From Moorella glycerini (GTDB lineage Bacteria; Bacillota; DSM-521; Neomoorellales; Neomoorellaceae), in the NCBI RefSeq assembly GCF_009735625.1, contig NZ_CP046244.1, positions 868,001 to 932,000 of the forward strand: 64,000 bases of DNA, given 5' to 3'. Positions 1-6,705 of the stretch are shown here, in pieces. The position numbers were made by a program, and so were the translations under genes. The notes beneath the pieces were generated by a model. The model did no database searches. It was not told the DNA's origin and worked only from the letters and a program-made list of their open reading frames with translations. How positions within the stretch are numbered: position 1 is the stretch's first letter; every line of letters begins with the position of its first letter.

Positions 1-1198
1 CGGCAGCCGCGCTGGTAGCAAAGACCGGGTCGTTGATATTGGCGTCCAATTTCATTAACTTTACCCGGGGGGCCAGATTGGCCTCCAGGGCCGCCACCAG
101 CGCGGCATCGGCCTCCGGGTCGTGGAGGGGGCCACCGGCGCGGCCGTTTTCCGACCAGCCTTTAAGCGGTACCATAACGGCTACCGGCCCGCGGGCGGCA
201 TTTAACCTGGCGGCTAGCACCTCGCCCACCCGGCTTAACTCTTCTTTCGTCGCCCGGACGTTGGTATTGTAGGGGTTGTGGTAATGGGTCGGGCGGCCCC
301 GGTAGGCCGGCGGTATGCTCTCCGCCGGTCCGAAGCAGAAATAATCCAGTCCCCCCAGGGAAATCACCTGGGGAATACCCCTCCGGCCCGCCGCCTCCAG
401 GCGCGGCCGCATGGGGGTATAAATGTCGCCGGCCTCAGCAAAAACCTCGCCGATTAATTCATGGGTAGTGAGATCGAGGACCCCCTGGATCAGGCCGGCC
501 TCGATTAATTCTTCCATGGCCGAACCGCAGGCCCCGGAAGCGTGGAAGGCAATCACCTCGTAACCCTGCTCTACCAGCAGCTCCCGGGCGGCGGTAACTG
601 CCGCGTTGGTATTGCCAAAGGCGGTGGTGGCAATTACCGGCCGGTCGCCGGCCTGCAGGGGCTCGCCGTGGGCCGCCATGCCCATGACCGCCCCGGCAGC
701 ATTGCTGAGGATGGTCCGGCTGACGGTATTGGGGCCTCCCAAAAGGTCGGCTACCGAGAACATCATGATGATATCCTTGTACTCAATATAGGGGCGAATG
801 TTACCGGAAGCCACCGTGGAGACAATTACTTTGGGCAGCCCGATGGGCAAAGCCCGCATGGCGATGGCCGCTATGGCCGTACCCTGGTTGCCGCCAATGC
901 CCAGGACGCCGGCCAGCTCGCCCCGGACGTAGAGGTCGGTTAACACCCGGGCCGCTCCCACCCCCATGGTCTGCATCATGGCATCGCGGCGCAAAGCCGG
1001 CAAATCCTTAAATTCTACCCCGCCCCGGCGGCAGATTTCTTCCCGCGGGTAGGTGGCCTTAAACCCATGGGGAAGGTAGGTGCTTACATCCAGGACCGGC
1101 GCCTGCCAGCCCCGGGCGGCGATGAAGTCCTGCAAAAAACGAGTTTCAGCTTCTTTAGTGTCGACAGTAGCGATAATAGCAATGGTCCTGGATGGCAT
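1..1198 (-). CDS. Tm-1-like ATP-binding / UPF0261 family protein, partial
   Basis: The reverse-strand frame is open from an ATG at 1198 to the left window edge (399 residues seen). It begins MPSRTIAIIATVDTKE and carries a Gly-rich segment GVLGIGGNQGTAAIAAMA near residue 95 and a KGWSENG segment near residue 355. These are hallmarks of the UPF0261/Tm-1-like family, usually about 400 residues, so only the last few residues are probably missing. GGAGG lies 10 nt before the ATG. It is the last gene of the LacI-controlled cassette, after the TIM-barrel isomerase. The plant homologue Tm-1 binds ATP and a viral replication protein. The bacterial role is poorly known and usually metabolic by context. 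The family call is fairly sure; the function is unknown. Confidence 0.8.
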   Translation of the reverse strand, partial: MPSRTIAIIATVDTKEAETRFLQDFIAARGWQAPVLDVSTYLPHGFKATYPREEICRRGGVEFKDLPALRRDAMMQTMGVGAARVLTDLYVRGELAGVLGIGGNQGTAIAAIAMRALPIGLPKVIVSTVASGNIRPYIEYKDIIMMFSVADLLGGPNTVSRTILSNAAGAVMGMAAHGEPLQAGDRPVIATTAFGNTNAAVTAARELLVEQGYEVIAFHASGACGSAMEELIEAGLIQGVLDLTTHELIGEVFAEAGDIYTPMRPRLEAAGRRGIPQVISLGGLDYFCFGPAESIPPAYRGRPTHYHNPYNTNVRATKEELSRVGEVLAARLNAARGPVAVMVPLKGWSENGRAGGPLHDPEADAALVAALEANLAPRVKLMKLDANINDPVFATSAAA

Positions 1199-1228
1199 GC
1201 TAGTTTCGCCTCCGAAAATACCTCTCAT

Positions 1229-1270
1229 GGGCTGGCTATGTTTGCGCTCGCTGCAAACAAATGCCAGCCC
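1229..1270. repeat. Palindromic intergenic repeat (REP-like)
   Basis: GGGCTGGC at 1229-1236 pairs with GCCAGCCC at 1263-1270, and an inner GTTTGC/GCAAAC pair surrounds GCTCGCT. It lies between the isomerase gene and the UPF0261 start. Its core resembles two further intergenic copies at 44863-44894 and 60750-60781. It would form a strong hairpin in the operon mRNA. Confidence 0.55.
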
Positions 1271-1338
1271 AGCTTCTCATAGGCGCTAATTGCGTAGATA
1301 GCGGCTGTTTACCACCGTGGTAGTTCCTCCTGGTTATT

Positions 1339-2256
1339 TTAAGCCAGGGCCCAGGCTTCTTTGATGACTCTTTTGGCATTGGCCAGAATTAATTCCGAAG
1401 TCTCGCCGGGCAGCAGGGGGCGCACTTCCGCACTCAGGACCGGTCGCTTTTCCGGGCCAATAAGGCCCATGCCGGCCAGCAGGCGGAAATAGGCGCTGAC
1501 CTCGCCGGTGTCGATCTCCCCGTCTTCCACCCCGAAACGGGGCTGCAGGTCGCCGTACAAAGGATGGCGCCGGTCCTTCATGACGCAGTTACCGATATGA
1601 AAAGCCATTAAATAATCCTTTACCAGGGGCAGGGCTTCCTCGGGCTTTTCCCGGAGCAAGGGGAAATGGGAGAGGTCGGCCAGGAGCCCGAATTTAGGAT
1701 AACTGGGCCGCAGTTCCCTGGCAATATCAAAAGCATCCCTGAAATGGCCAATCAAGGATTCTTTGTCAATATCCCGGTCAAAGATTTTTAAGGTAATGGC
1801 CGGGTCGCCCATCTCCCTGGCATACTCGCAGATCTGGGCCAGGGAATCTACCAGCAGTTTCTTGGCCTCTTCCCGCCGCTCCGGGCCGGGGTCTTTGCCG
1901 GCCGGGATGCGCACAGCAACAGCGCCCAGGTCGGAAGCTTCTTTAAGGCAGTTGAAAACCTGCTTGATGGCCCGCTTTCTTTCCCCGGGATCGAAGGAGT
2001 TGAGATTTAATTTCTGGGAAAAGATGGCCGGCTGGCAGGCATAGCACACCTCCAGGTGGGCAATGCGTAAAATTTGCGCCGCCTCGGTACGCTGTTTGAT
2101 GTCCTTGATCCAGCCCACTTCCACGGCGGTAAAGAAGTCGTCTTCGGCAATGCGACGCAGGGTTTCTACTACCGGCCCGGTGCCGTTTACTACCTCTGGA
2201 AAGGCTTTAAAATGGACGATGCCGACCTTCATAAATTCATAAATGGAAGCCCTCAT
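1339..2256 (-). CDS. Sugar phosphate isomerase/epimerase family (AP endonuclease 2 TIM barrel)
   Basis: A 305-residue protein with the pattern of xylose-isomerase-like TIM barrels: HLEVCYACQP early, then LADLSHFPLL, AFHIGNCVM and a late Glu in VLSAEVRP. In this superfamily Glu, Asp and His residues bind a divalent metal used for aldose-ketose isomerisation or epimerisation. GGGGAGG lies 7 nt before the ATG at 2256; an inner ATG (MKVGIVHF, residue 9) lacks a comparable site. The neighbours are a class II aldolase upstream and UPF0261 downstream, so a sugar-acid or keto-sugar phosphate is the likely kind of substrate. The exact reaction cannot be read from the sequence. Confidence 0.75.
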   Translation of the reverse strand: MRASIYEFMKVGIVHFKAFPEVVNGTGPVVETLRRIAEDDFFTAVEVGWIKDIKQRTEAAQILRIAHLEVCYACQPAIFSQKLNLNSFDPGERKRAIKQVFNCLKEASDLGAVAVRIPAGKDPGPERREEAKKLLVDSLAQICEYAREMGDPAITLKIFDRDIDKESLIGHFRDAFDIARELRPSYPKFGLLADLSHFPLLREKPEEALPLVKDYLMAFHIGNCVMKDRRHPLYGDLQPRFGVEDGEIDTGEVSAYFRLLAGMGLIGPEKRPVLSAEVRPLLPGETSELILANAKRVIKEAWALA

Positions 2257-2338
2257 ACCTTAACCTCCCCTTAATTTACGCCATTTTCCCCACTCGCCGG
2301 AAGTGTGGATCAATTCTGGCTAGCCCTTGGAAAAAAAA

Positions 2339-2932
2339 TTAACCTAGCTGGGATAACAGGAAAGCCACTTTGGCATTATCTTCTAAAACGTCCGCCAGGT
2401 AAAAGGCCCGGTGGATATTTTCCCCCACCGTGACAAAACCGTGGCGCTTAAGGACGGCGGCTTTGAGGGTAAGGTCTGCAAAGGCTTTAATTACCATTTC
2501 GGCGAGTTCCACCGATCCCGGCGGGGCATAGTCAACAATCCCTATTTTGTTGAGGCCGGCCTCAGCGGCAGCCGTTACAACCGGCAATTCCCCCCTGGCC
2601 GTCACATAAGCCGTAGCATAGGCCGAATGGCCGTGGACGACGGCCTGGACTTCCGGGCGGGCCTTTAAAATACCCAGGTGGAAACGAATTTCCTTGGAAG
2701 GCTTGCCCTGGCCTGCCAGGATATTACCTTCCAGGTCCACCAGGATAAAATCTTCCGGTTCCACATCGCCAAAGGACTTGCCAGTGGCTTTAATGAGGAT
2801 TTGTTCCGGGTGTCCCGGGACGCGGGCGCTGGTGTTGCCACTAGTAGCCGAGGTAAGGCCGCGGGTAAAGATTTGCCGGCTGACCTCTACCATTTCCTGG
2901 CGTAACCTGGTAACTGCATCTAAATCGATCAT
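2339..2932 (-). CDS. Class II aldolase/adducin family protein
   Basis: 197 residues, normal for the L-fuculose-1-phosphate aldolase group. Visible motifs are SATSGNTSAR (phosphate-binding loop), KPSKEIRFHL with the catalytic Glu, VVHGHSAYATA with two zinc-binding His, and LKRHGFVTVG with the third zinc His. These support a Zn-dependent retro-aldol cleavage or decarboxylation of a phosphorylated keto-sugar or keto-acid. Relatives include fuculose-phosphate aldolase, ribulose-phosphate 4-epimerase and 3-oxo-tetronate 4-phosphate decarboxylase. A good ribosome site (GGGAGGAAGGTAAA) precedes the ATG. No sugar kinase is visible in the cassette, so the phosphorylated substrate would have to be made elsewhere, or the enzyme acts on an unphosphorylated compound. 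Confidence 0.85.
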   Translation of the reverse strand: MIDLDAVTRLRQEMVEVSRQIFTRGLTSATSGNTSARVPGHPEQILIKATGKSFGDVEPEDFILVDLEGNILAGQGKPSKEIRFHLGILKARPEVQAVVHGHSAYATAYVTARGELPVVTAAAEAGLNKIGIVDYAPPGSVELAEMVIKAFADLTLKAAVLKRHGFVTVGENIHRAFYLADVLEDNAKVAFLLSQLG

Positions 2933-3015
2933 TTTACCTTCCTCCCAGCCTTGCTCGTGGGTACAAGCCAGGCTTTAAAGCCGGGCTTGTACCTTGAGTC
3001 AAGGGGATTAGCGCG

Positions 3016-3867
3016 TTATGCCCTCTCGGGGAAATCGCGGTTTTCTACTTTGAAGGGGAACTTCTTGACCTCTTCAATGAAGGCGGCCAGGTGCTCGGCT
3101 TCTTTGTCAAAGAGCTTCAAGCCTTTTTCGGCGGTTCCCCGGAAGGGATTACCAATAGTGGCGTGATCGGAGTACTCATGGTGTTCCATGGGGACAATGA
3201 TGTTTTCGGAACCCCGGAATTTAACGGTAGCAGTGCCGTCGATCTTGGAGAATTCGGGGCCCATCCACCGCGGCGCGTGGGCACGGTCATTAACCGCCCG
3301 GCTCATATCCACCAGGCTCTCATCGTAAGCCATTACCTGGGCCGTCTCCATTTCACCGGCGTGCCAGCCGGGGGTCTCCTCAGGCGGCCCTTCAATGATA
3401 CCTTTAACTACTTCGCATTCCCTCTCGGTAGGCGTCTTGTACCAGGCCACAAAGGCCCCGGTCTGGTAGCGGAGTTTGCGCAGGAGTTCATCAATAGGTT
3501 TGGTGTTGGACCCGTGGTGCGAAACAAAGACTATTTTATTGGCGCCATGGAAAATCAGGCTCCGGGCAATATCATGGAGGACACGGCGGAAGGTTTCGGC
3601 AGCCAGGGTAATGGTACCGCAACCTTCACCGACTTCGCCCATGTGATGGGGAGAGTAGCCAAAGGGTAGCAGCGGTGTGTGGGGAACATTAGCCAGTTTA
3701 GCGGCCCGCTCGGTAACGGAAATGGTAGTAATGCTGTCCGTTCCCAGGGGCACATGGGCACCGTGCTTTTCACAGCTCCCGACTGGTACGAGAACGGTGT
3801 CGGTCTCCTTGAACCATTCCTGAGCGTCAACGAAGGAACATTCCAAGAGGTTGTAACGTTTTGCCAT
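3016..3867 (-). CDS. Creatininase family hydrolase
   Basis: 283 residues. The family signature VPVGSCEKHGAHVPLGTDS lies at residues 28-45 (Glu33, His35, Asp44 as metal ligands), followed by FVSHHGSNTKPI and GWHAGEMETAQ with further His and Glu ligands. Creatininase-family enzymes are two-metal hydrolases of cyclic amides or lactones (creatinine, formamidopyrimidines). It is the first gene after lacI, 24 bp away, so it belongs to the LacI-controlled cassette. GGAGG lies nine bases before the ATG. A second, divergent creatininase-family gene heads the neighbouring operon at 25310-26083. The substrate is unknown; lactone or lactam ring opening is the reasonable guess. Confidence 0.85.
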   Translation of the reverse strand: MAKRYNLLECSFVDAQEWFKETDTVLVPVGSCEKHGAHVPLGTDSITTISVTERAAKLANVPHTPLLPFGYSPHHMGEVGEGCGTITLAAETFRRVLHDIARSLIFHGANKIVFVSHHGSNTKPIDELLRKLRYQTGAFVAWYKTPTERECEVVKGIIEGPPEETPGWHAGEMETAQVMAYDESLVDMSRAVNDRAHAPRWMGPEFSKIDGTATVKFRGSENIIVPMEHHEYSDHATIGNPFRGTAEKGLKLFDKEAEHLAAFIEEVKKFPFKVENRDFPERA

Positions 3868-3891
3868 TTCAGTAAACCTCCTGCCAGTTAT

Positions 3892-4893
3892 TTATTTTAG
3901 TATAGAAGATTCCCTGACCTCAAGGTGGGTTGCCAGGATGGTAACCGGCGGCACCTCCCGGCCGGCAAGGAGCTCGGCCAGCACCTTCATGGCAGTCACC
4001 CCCAGGTCATAGACCGGGACAGCTACAGTAGATAATGCAGGCGTAATAAAGGATGCCAGGGGAGTATTGTCAAAACCTACCACAGCAACATCTTCTGGTA
4101 CCTTGATTCCCCGTTCTTGCAGGGCTTTAATAACGCCTATGGCCATAAGATCGTTATGGGCGAAAATAGCAGTTATCTTCCGGGGACCGCTAAGGGGCAA
4201 CCGGCCAACGGCTTGATAACCGCTATTAAATTCAAAGTCCCCTTCAATGACCCACCCGGACTCTATACCTGCCCCTTCAGCCTCCATAGCAAGGCGGTAA
4301 CCTTCCAGGCGGTCCCTGGCGGTAGTTGAAACCGCAGGGCCAGTCACCGTGGCAATACGCCGGTGGCCGAGACGCAATAAATGCTCAACAGCTTCCCGGG
4401 CAGCCCGTACATTATCCACCTGCACCGCCGGCAGGTCGGCTTTATGGCGCCCGATGACCACCGTCGCCACCGAGCCCTGTTCAAAAAAGTGTTCCCTGCT
4501 GGCATCCTCTACAGCACCACCGCCGGTAAAGATTACCCCGTCCACTCGTTTTTCCCGCAAGACGCGGAGATATTCTTTCGTGCGTTCCCGGGAACGGTCG
4601 GTATTGCAGAGGATAACTGTATAGCCCTTCTCATGGGCTACATCCTCCACCCCCCGGACAATCCCCGGGTAATAAGGGTTGGCAATATCCGGGAGGATCA
4701 GGCCGATGGTTTTTGTTTCATTCAGCTGGAGGCTGCGGGCCATGGCGTTGGGGTAAAAGCCAAGTTCTTTGATAGCTGCCAGGACTCGCTCCCTGGTTTC
4801 AGGGTTAATGGGGTGCTGGCTGTTGTTAAGGACGCGGGAAACAGTTGTCACAGAAACACCGGCATGTCTGGCTACGTCTTTAATGGTGACCAT
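3892..4893 (-). CDS. LacI-family transcriptional regulator
   Basis: 333 residues from the preferred ATG at 4893: a LacI helix-turn-helix (VTIKDVARHAGVSVTTVSR, residues 2-20), a hinge helix with NAMARSL, then a periplasmic-binding-protein-like effector domain (TIGLILPDIANPYY to VRESSIL). A longer frame reaches 4962, but that ATG lies in the predicted -35 box, and GGGGTGAAAGCC precedes 4893. Three LacI-type operators lie upstream, one just behind the predicted transcription start, so it probably represses itself and the creatininase-aldolase-isomerase-UPF0261 genes downstream. The inducer is not evident. Confidence 0.92.
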   Translation of the reverse strand: MVTIKDVARHAGVSVTTVSRVLNNSQHPINPETRERVLAAIKELGFYPNAMARSLQLNETKTIGLILPDIANPYYPGIVRGVEDVAHEKGYTVILCNTDRSRERTKEYLRVLREKRVDGVIFTGGGAVEDASREHFFEQGSVATVVIGRHKADLPAVQVDNVRAAREAVEHLLRLGHRRIATVTGPAVSTTARDRLEGYRLAMEAEGAGIESGWVIEGDFEFNSGYQAVGRLPLSGPRKITAIFAHNDLMAIGVIKALQERGIKVPEDVAVVGFDNTPLASFITPALSTVAVPVYDLGVTAMKVLAELLAGREVPPVTILATHLEVRESSILK

Positions 4894-4910
4894 GGCTTTC
4901 ACCCCTTTGC

Positions 4911-4924
4911 GGAAAACGTTTTCC
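4911..4924. promoter_or_regulatory. LacI-type operator O1
   Basis: GGAAAACGTTTTCC is a perfect 14-bp palindrome with the central CG typical of LacI/GalR operators. It lies directly downstream of the predicted -10 box and 17 bp before the lacI start codon. Confidence 0.75.
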
Positions 4925-4933
4925 TTAGTTATA

Positions 4934-4962
4934 AATCTAGCATGGTTTGGCTCCCATGTCAA
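4934..4962 (-). promoter_or_regulatory. Promoter of the lacI cassette
   Basis: On the minus strand a perfect -35 TTGACA (4957-4962) is followed after 17 bp by TAGATT (4934-4939, 4 of 6 matches to the -10 consensus). Transcription would start near 4927, placing the operator at 4911-4924 at about +3 to +16. Confidence 0.7.
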
Positions 4963-4994
4963 TAACTAATTTTAAATCGTGAATATTTTCTTAT

Positions 4995-5007
4995 GGCAAC
5001 CGTTTCC
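4995..5007. promoter_or_regulatory. LacI-type operator O2 (imperfect)
   Basis: GGCAACCGTTTCC shares the central CG and flanking A/T arms of O1. Its centre is 84 bp from the centre of O1, about eight helical turns, which suits looping by a tetrameric or paired repressor. Confidence 0.55.
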
Positions 5008-5026
5008 CTTTGGCATTATGTGTTAT

Positions 5027-5039
5027 GGCAAACGTTTTC
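5027..5039. promoter_or_regulatory. LacI-type operator O3
   Basis: GGCAAACGTTTTC, with its centre 32 bp from O2 (about three turns). O2 and O3 share the context TATGGCAA..CGTTT. They lie in the otherwise non-coding stretch between the GntR terminator and lacI. Confidence 0.6.
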
Positions 5040-5190
5040 TATTTGTTTTTTCGCGCCCCTTTCTGGAAAGCCATAAGATATGCGGCTGTACATTTGGCAC
5101 AATCCGCTGCCATAGTAACAAACCCGCTATTCATACGCCTCTCAGATACCGGGGCGGAAATTGAGCCGTAAAGAGTCTGGACATTCTTCC

Positions 5191-5235
5191 CAAAAATAAA
5201 ATCTCCCCGCAGGGTAACTAAAAATTTACGGGGAG
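5191..5235 (-). terminator. Intrinsic terminator after the GntR gene
   Basis: CTCCCCG (5203-5209) pairs with CGGGGAG (5229-5235). On the minus strand the stem is followed by an ATTTTATTTTT tract. It separates gntR (5308-6003) from the lacI cassette. No gene is seen between 4963 and 5307. Confidence 0.75.
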
Positions 5236-5307
5236 TTTCAGGAAAGCAGCATCCTTATATAAGAGTTGTTCGCGAAAGGCCGCTAGTACAAGGCCGGGGG
5301 ACCCCTC

Positions 5308-6003
5308 CTACTTCAATTGCCGGGCTACAAAGCGCAGGTGTTTGCCCATGGCCCGGCGGGCAGTTTCCGCAGCCCCGGAAATAATAGCCTGGGTAATTTC
5401 ACTGTGCTGTTCAAAAAGCACCCGGGCGTTATCCGGATCAGAGTAAAGCCGGTTGCGTTTATTGGCCAGGGTCTGGGCAATGGTGTCGGCAATGGTGTAC
5501 ATCAAACGGGAAAGAATGGGATTATGGGACATCCCAGCAATGGTTAGATGAAATTTGACATCCGTATCCTCCTGGAGAAATCCCCGCGCCAGTTCGTTGC
5601 CCATCTGCTGGATTATCTCTACCAGCTTTTCTTTTTCCTCGGTCGTAGCCCGCCGCGCCGCCAGGTAAACTATCTCCCGCTCCAGGATCTGCCTGGCTTC
5701 CAACAAGTACATGGATTGTTGTTCTTCCAGCAGCAAGGCCATGACCAGGGGCTGGACAATATCGCAGTTCTGCACCTTGCGGACAAAGGTCCCTTCGCCG
5801 GGCTTAACTTCCAGGACACCCATGGTGGTCAGGGCGCGAATGGCCTCCCGGACAGATGCCCGGCTGACGCCCAGTTTCTCCGACAGCTCCCGTTCCGAGT
5901 AAAAGCGTTCCCCCGGCAAGAGCTTGCCTTCACTGAGGGATTTTTTCACCTGCTCGACGATTTCTTCGTAAATCTTTTTCGTTTTAATAGGCTGCAGTTC
6001 CAT
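5308..6003 (-). CDS. GntR-family regulator, FadR/FCD subgroup
   Basis: 231 residues. The N-terminal winged helix holds PGERFYSERELSEKLGVSR and REAIRALTTMGVLEVKPGEG. The C-terminal all-helical FCD domain includes EARQILEREIVYLAARRAT and late His residues (FHLTIAG, HSEITQAI) that usually bind a metal and an organic-acid effector. The best candidates for its targets are the molybdopterin oxidoreductase genes just upstream on the same strand, 43 bp away, or the large acid-use operon. GAGGTAGGG precedes the ATG. It is closed off by a good terminator. The effector is unknown; FCD regulators commonly sense small carboxylates. Confidence 0.88.
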   Translation of the reverse strand: MELQPIKTKKIYEEIVEQVKKSLSEGKLLPGERFYSERELSEKLGVSRASVREAIRALTTMGVLEVKPGEGTFVRKVQNCDIVQPLVMALLLEEQQSMYLLEARQILEREIVYLAARRATTEEKEKLVEIIQQMGNELARGFLQEDTDVKFHLTIAGMSHNPILSRLMYTIADTIAQTLANKRNRLYSDPDNARVLFEQHSEITQAIISGAAETARRAMGKHLRFVARQLK

Positions 6004-6046
6004 CGGCCCTACCTCGGAGTTCTTTTTAGATTATTATTGCATTATT

Positions 6047-6610
6047 TCAGGCTGATGGCAACTGGCTATTTCTAGACTTGGACGTGATTTTGCCAACCAT
6101 CAGGCAGCTCGTAGCATCTGCCATCCTGGCGGCAACCTGACCTTCCACCTGGTGCAGCAATTCATTTACCGGCCCAAATTGCAGTGCTTTTGCAGGACAG
6201 GCACGCACACAGGCAGGTTCTAAAGCCTGTTTTATTCTTTCTATACATAAATTGCACTTTTGCATTTTCCCGTCCTGCCCAAAGCGGGGCACCCCGAAGG
6301 GGCAGACCAAAGCGCAGCTATGGCAGCCAATACAGCGCCTCGCGTCAACAAGGATTATACCTGTGTACTCTTCCATACTTATGGCTCTTGTGGGGCAGAT
6401 CATCAGGCAAGGGGCATCTTGACAATTCATACAGGAAAGGGAGATATAATTCACCTTTACCCGGGGAAATTCCCCCCTTTCAACCACAAAAACCTGGCGC
6501 CAGGCAATTTGCTCTTTTCCTGTCTCCCCATCATTTTGATCCATACAGGCTACGATACAAGCCTGGCATCCCACGCAGCGATTCACATCCAGGTAAATAG
6601 CATAACCCAT
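6047..6610 (-). CDS. 4Fe-4S ferredoxin-type electron-transfer subunit (DmsB/PhsB-like)
   Basis: 187 residues with four cysteine groups for four [4Fe-4S] clusters: CVGCQACIVAC (from residue 12), CMNCQDAPCLMIC, CIGCHSCALVC, and CNLC with CVRAC. This is the standard layout of the B subunit of DMSO-reductase-family enzymes. It lies 95 bp after the molybdopterin catalytic subunit on the same strand and should carry its electrons. No membrane anchor (C subunit) or twin-arginine signal is visible in either protein, so a cytoplasmic complex is more likely. AAAGAGG lies eight bases before the ATG. Confidence 0.9.
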   Translation of the reverse strand: MGYAIYLDVNRCVGCQACIVACMDQNDGETGKEQIAWRQVFVVERGEFPRVKVNYISLSCMNCQDAPCLMICPTRAISMEEYTGIILVDARRCIGCHSCALVCPFGVPRFGQDGKMQKCNLCIERIKQALEPACVRACPAKALQFGPVNELLHQVEGQVAARMADATSCLMVGKITSKSRNSQLPSA

Positions 6611-6705
6611 AATTTTAGACCTCTTTCTCGAAACACTTTTTAAGTTGGCCCTCGTGACAAATAAAGATTTCCCCTCGTCACCAAAACAATAACTCCTTTA
6701 ACTGC

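Noticed and set aside
542-943. Plus-strand open frame of 133 codons
   Set aside because: It lies antisense to the UPF0261 gene, has no family sequence and follows that gene's codon pattern in shadow.
4381-4965. Plus-strand open frame of 194 codons
   Set aside because: Antisense to lacI; GC-biased codon shadow without motifs.
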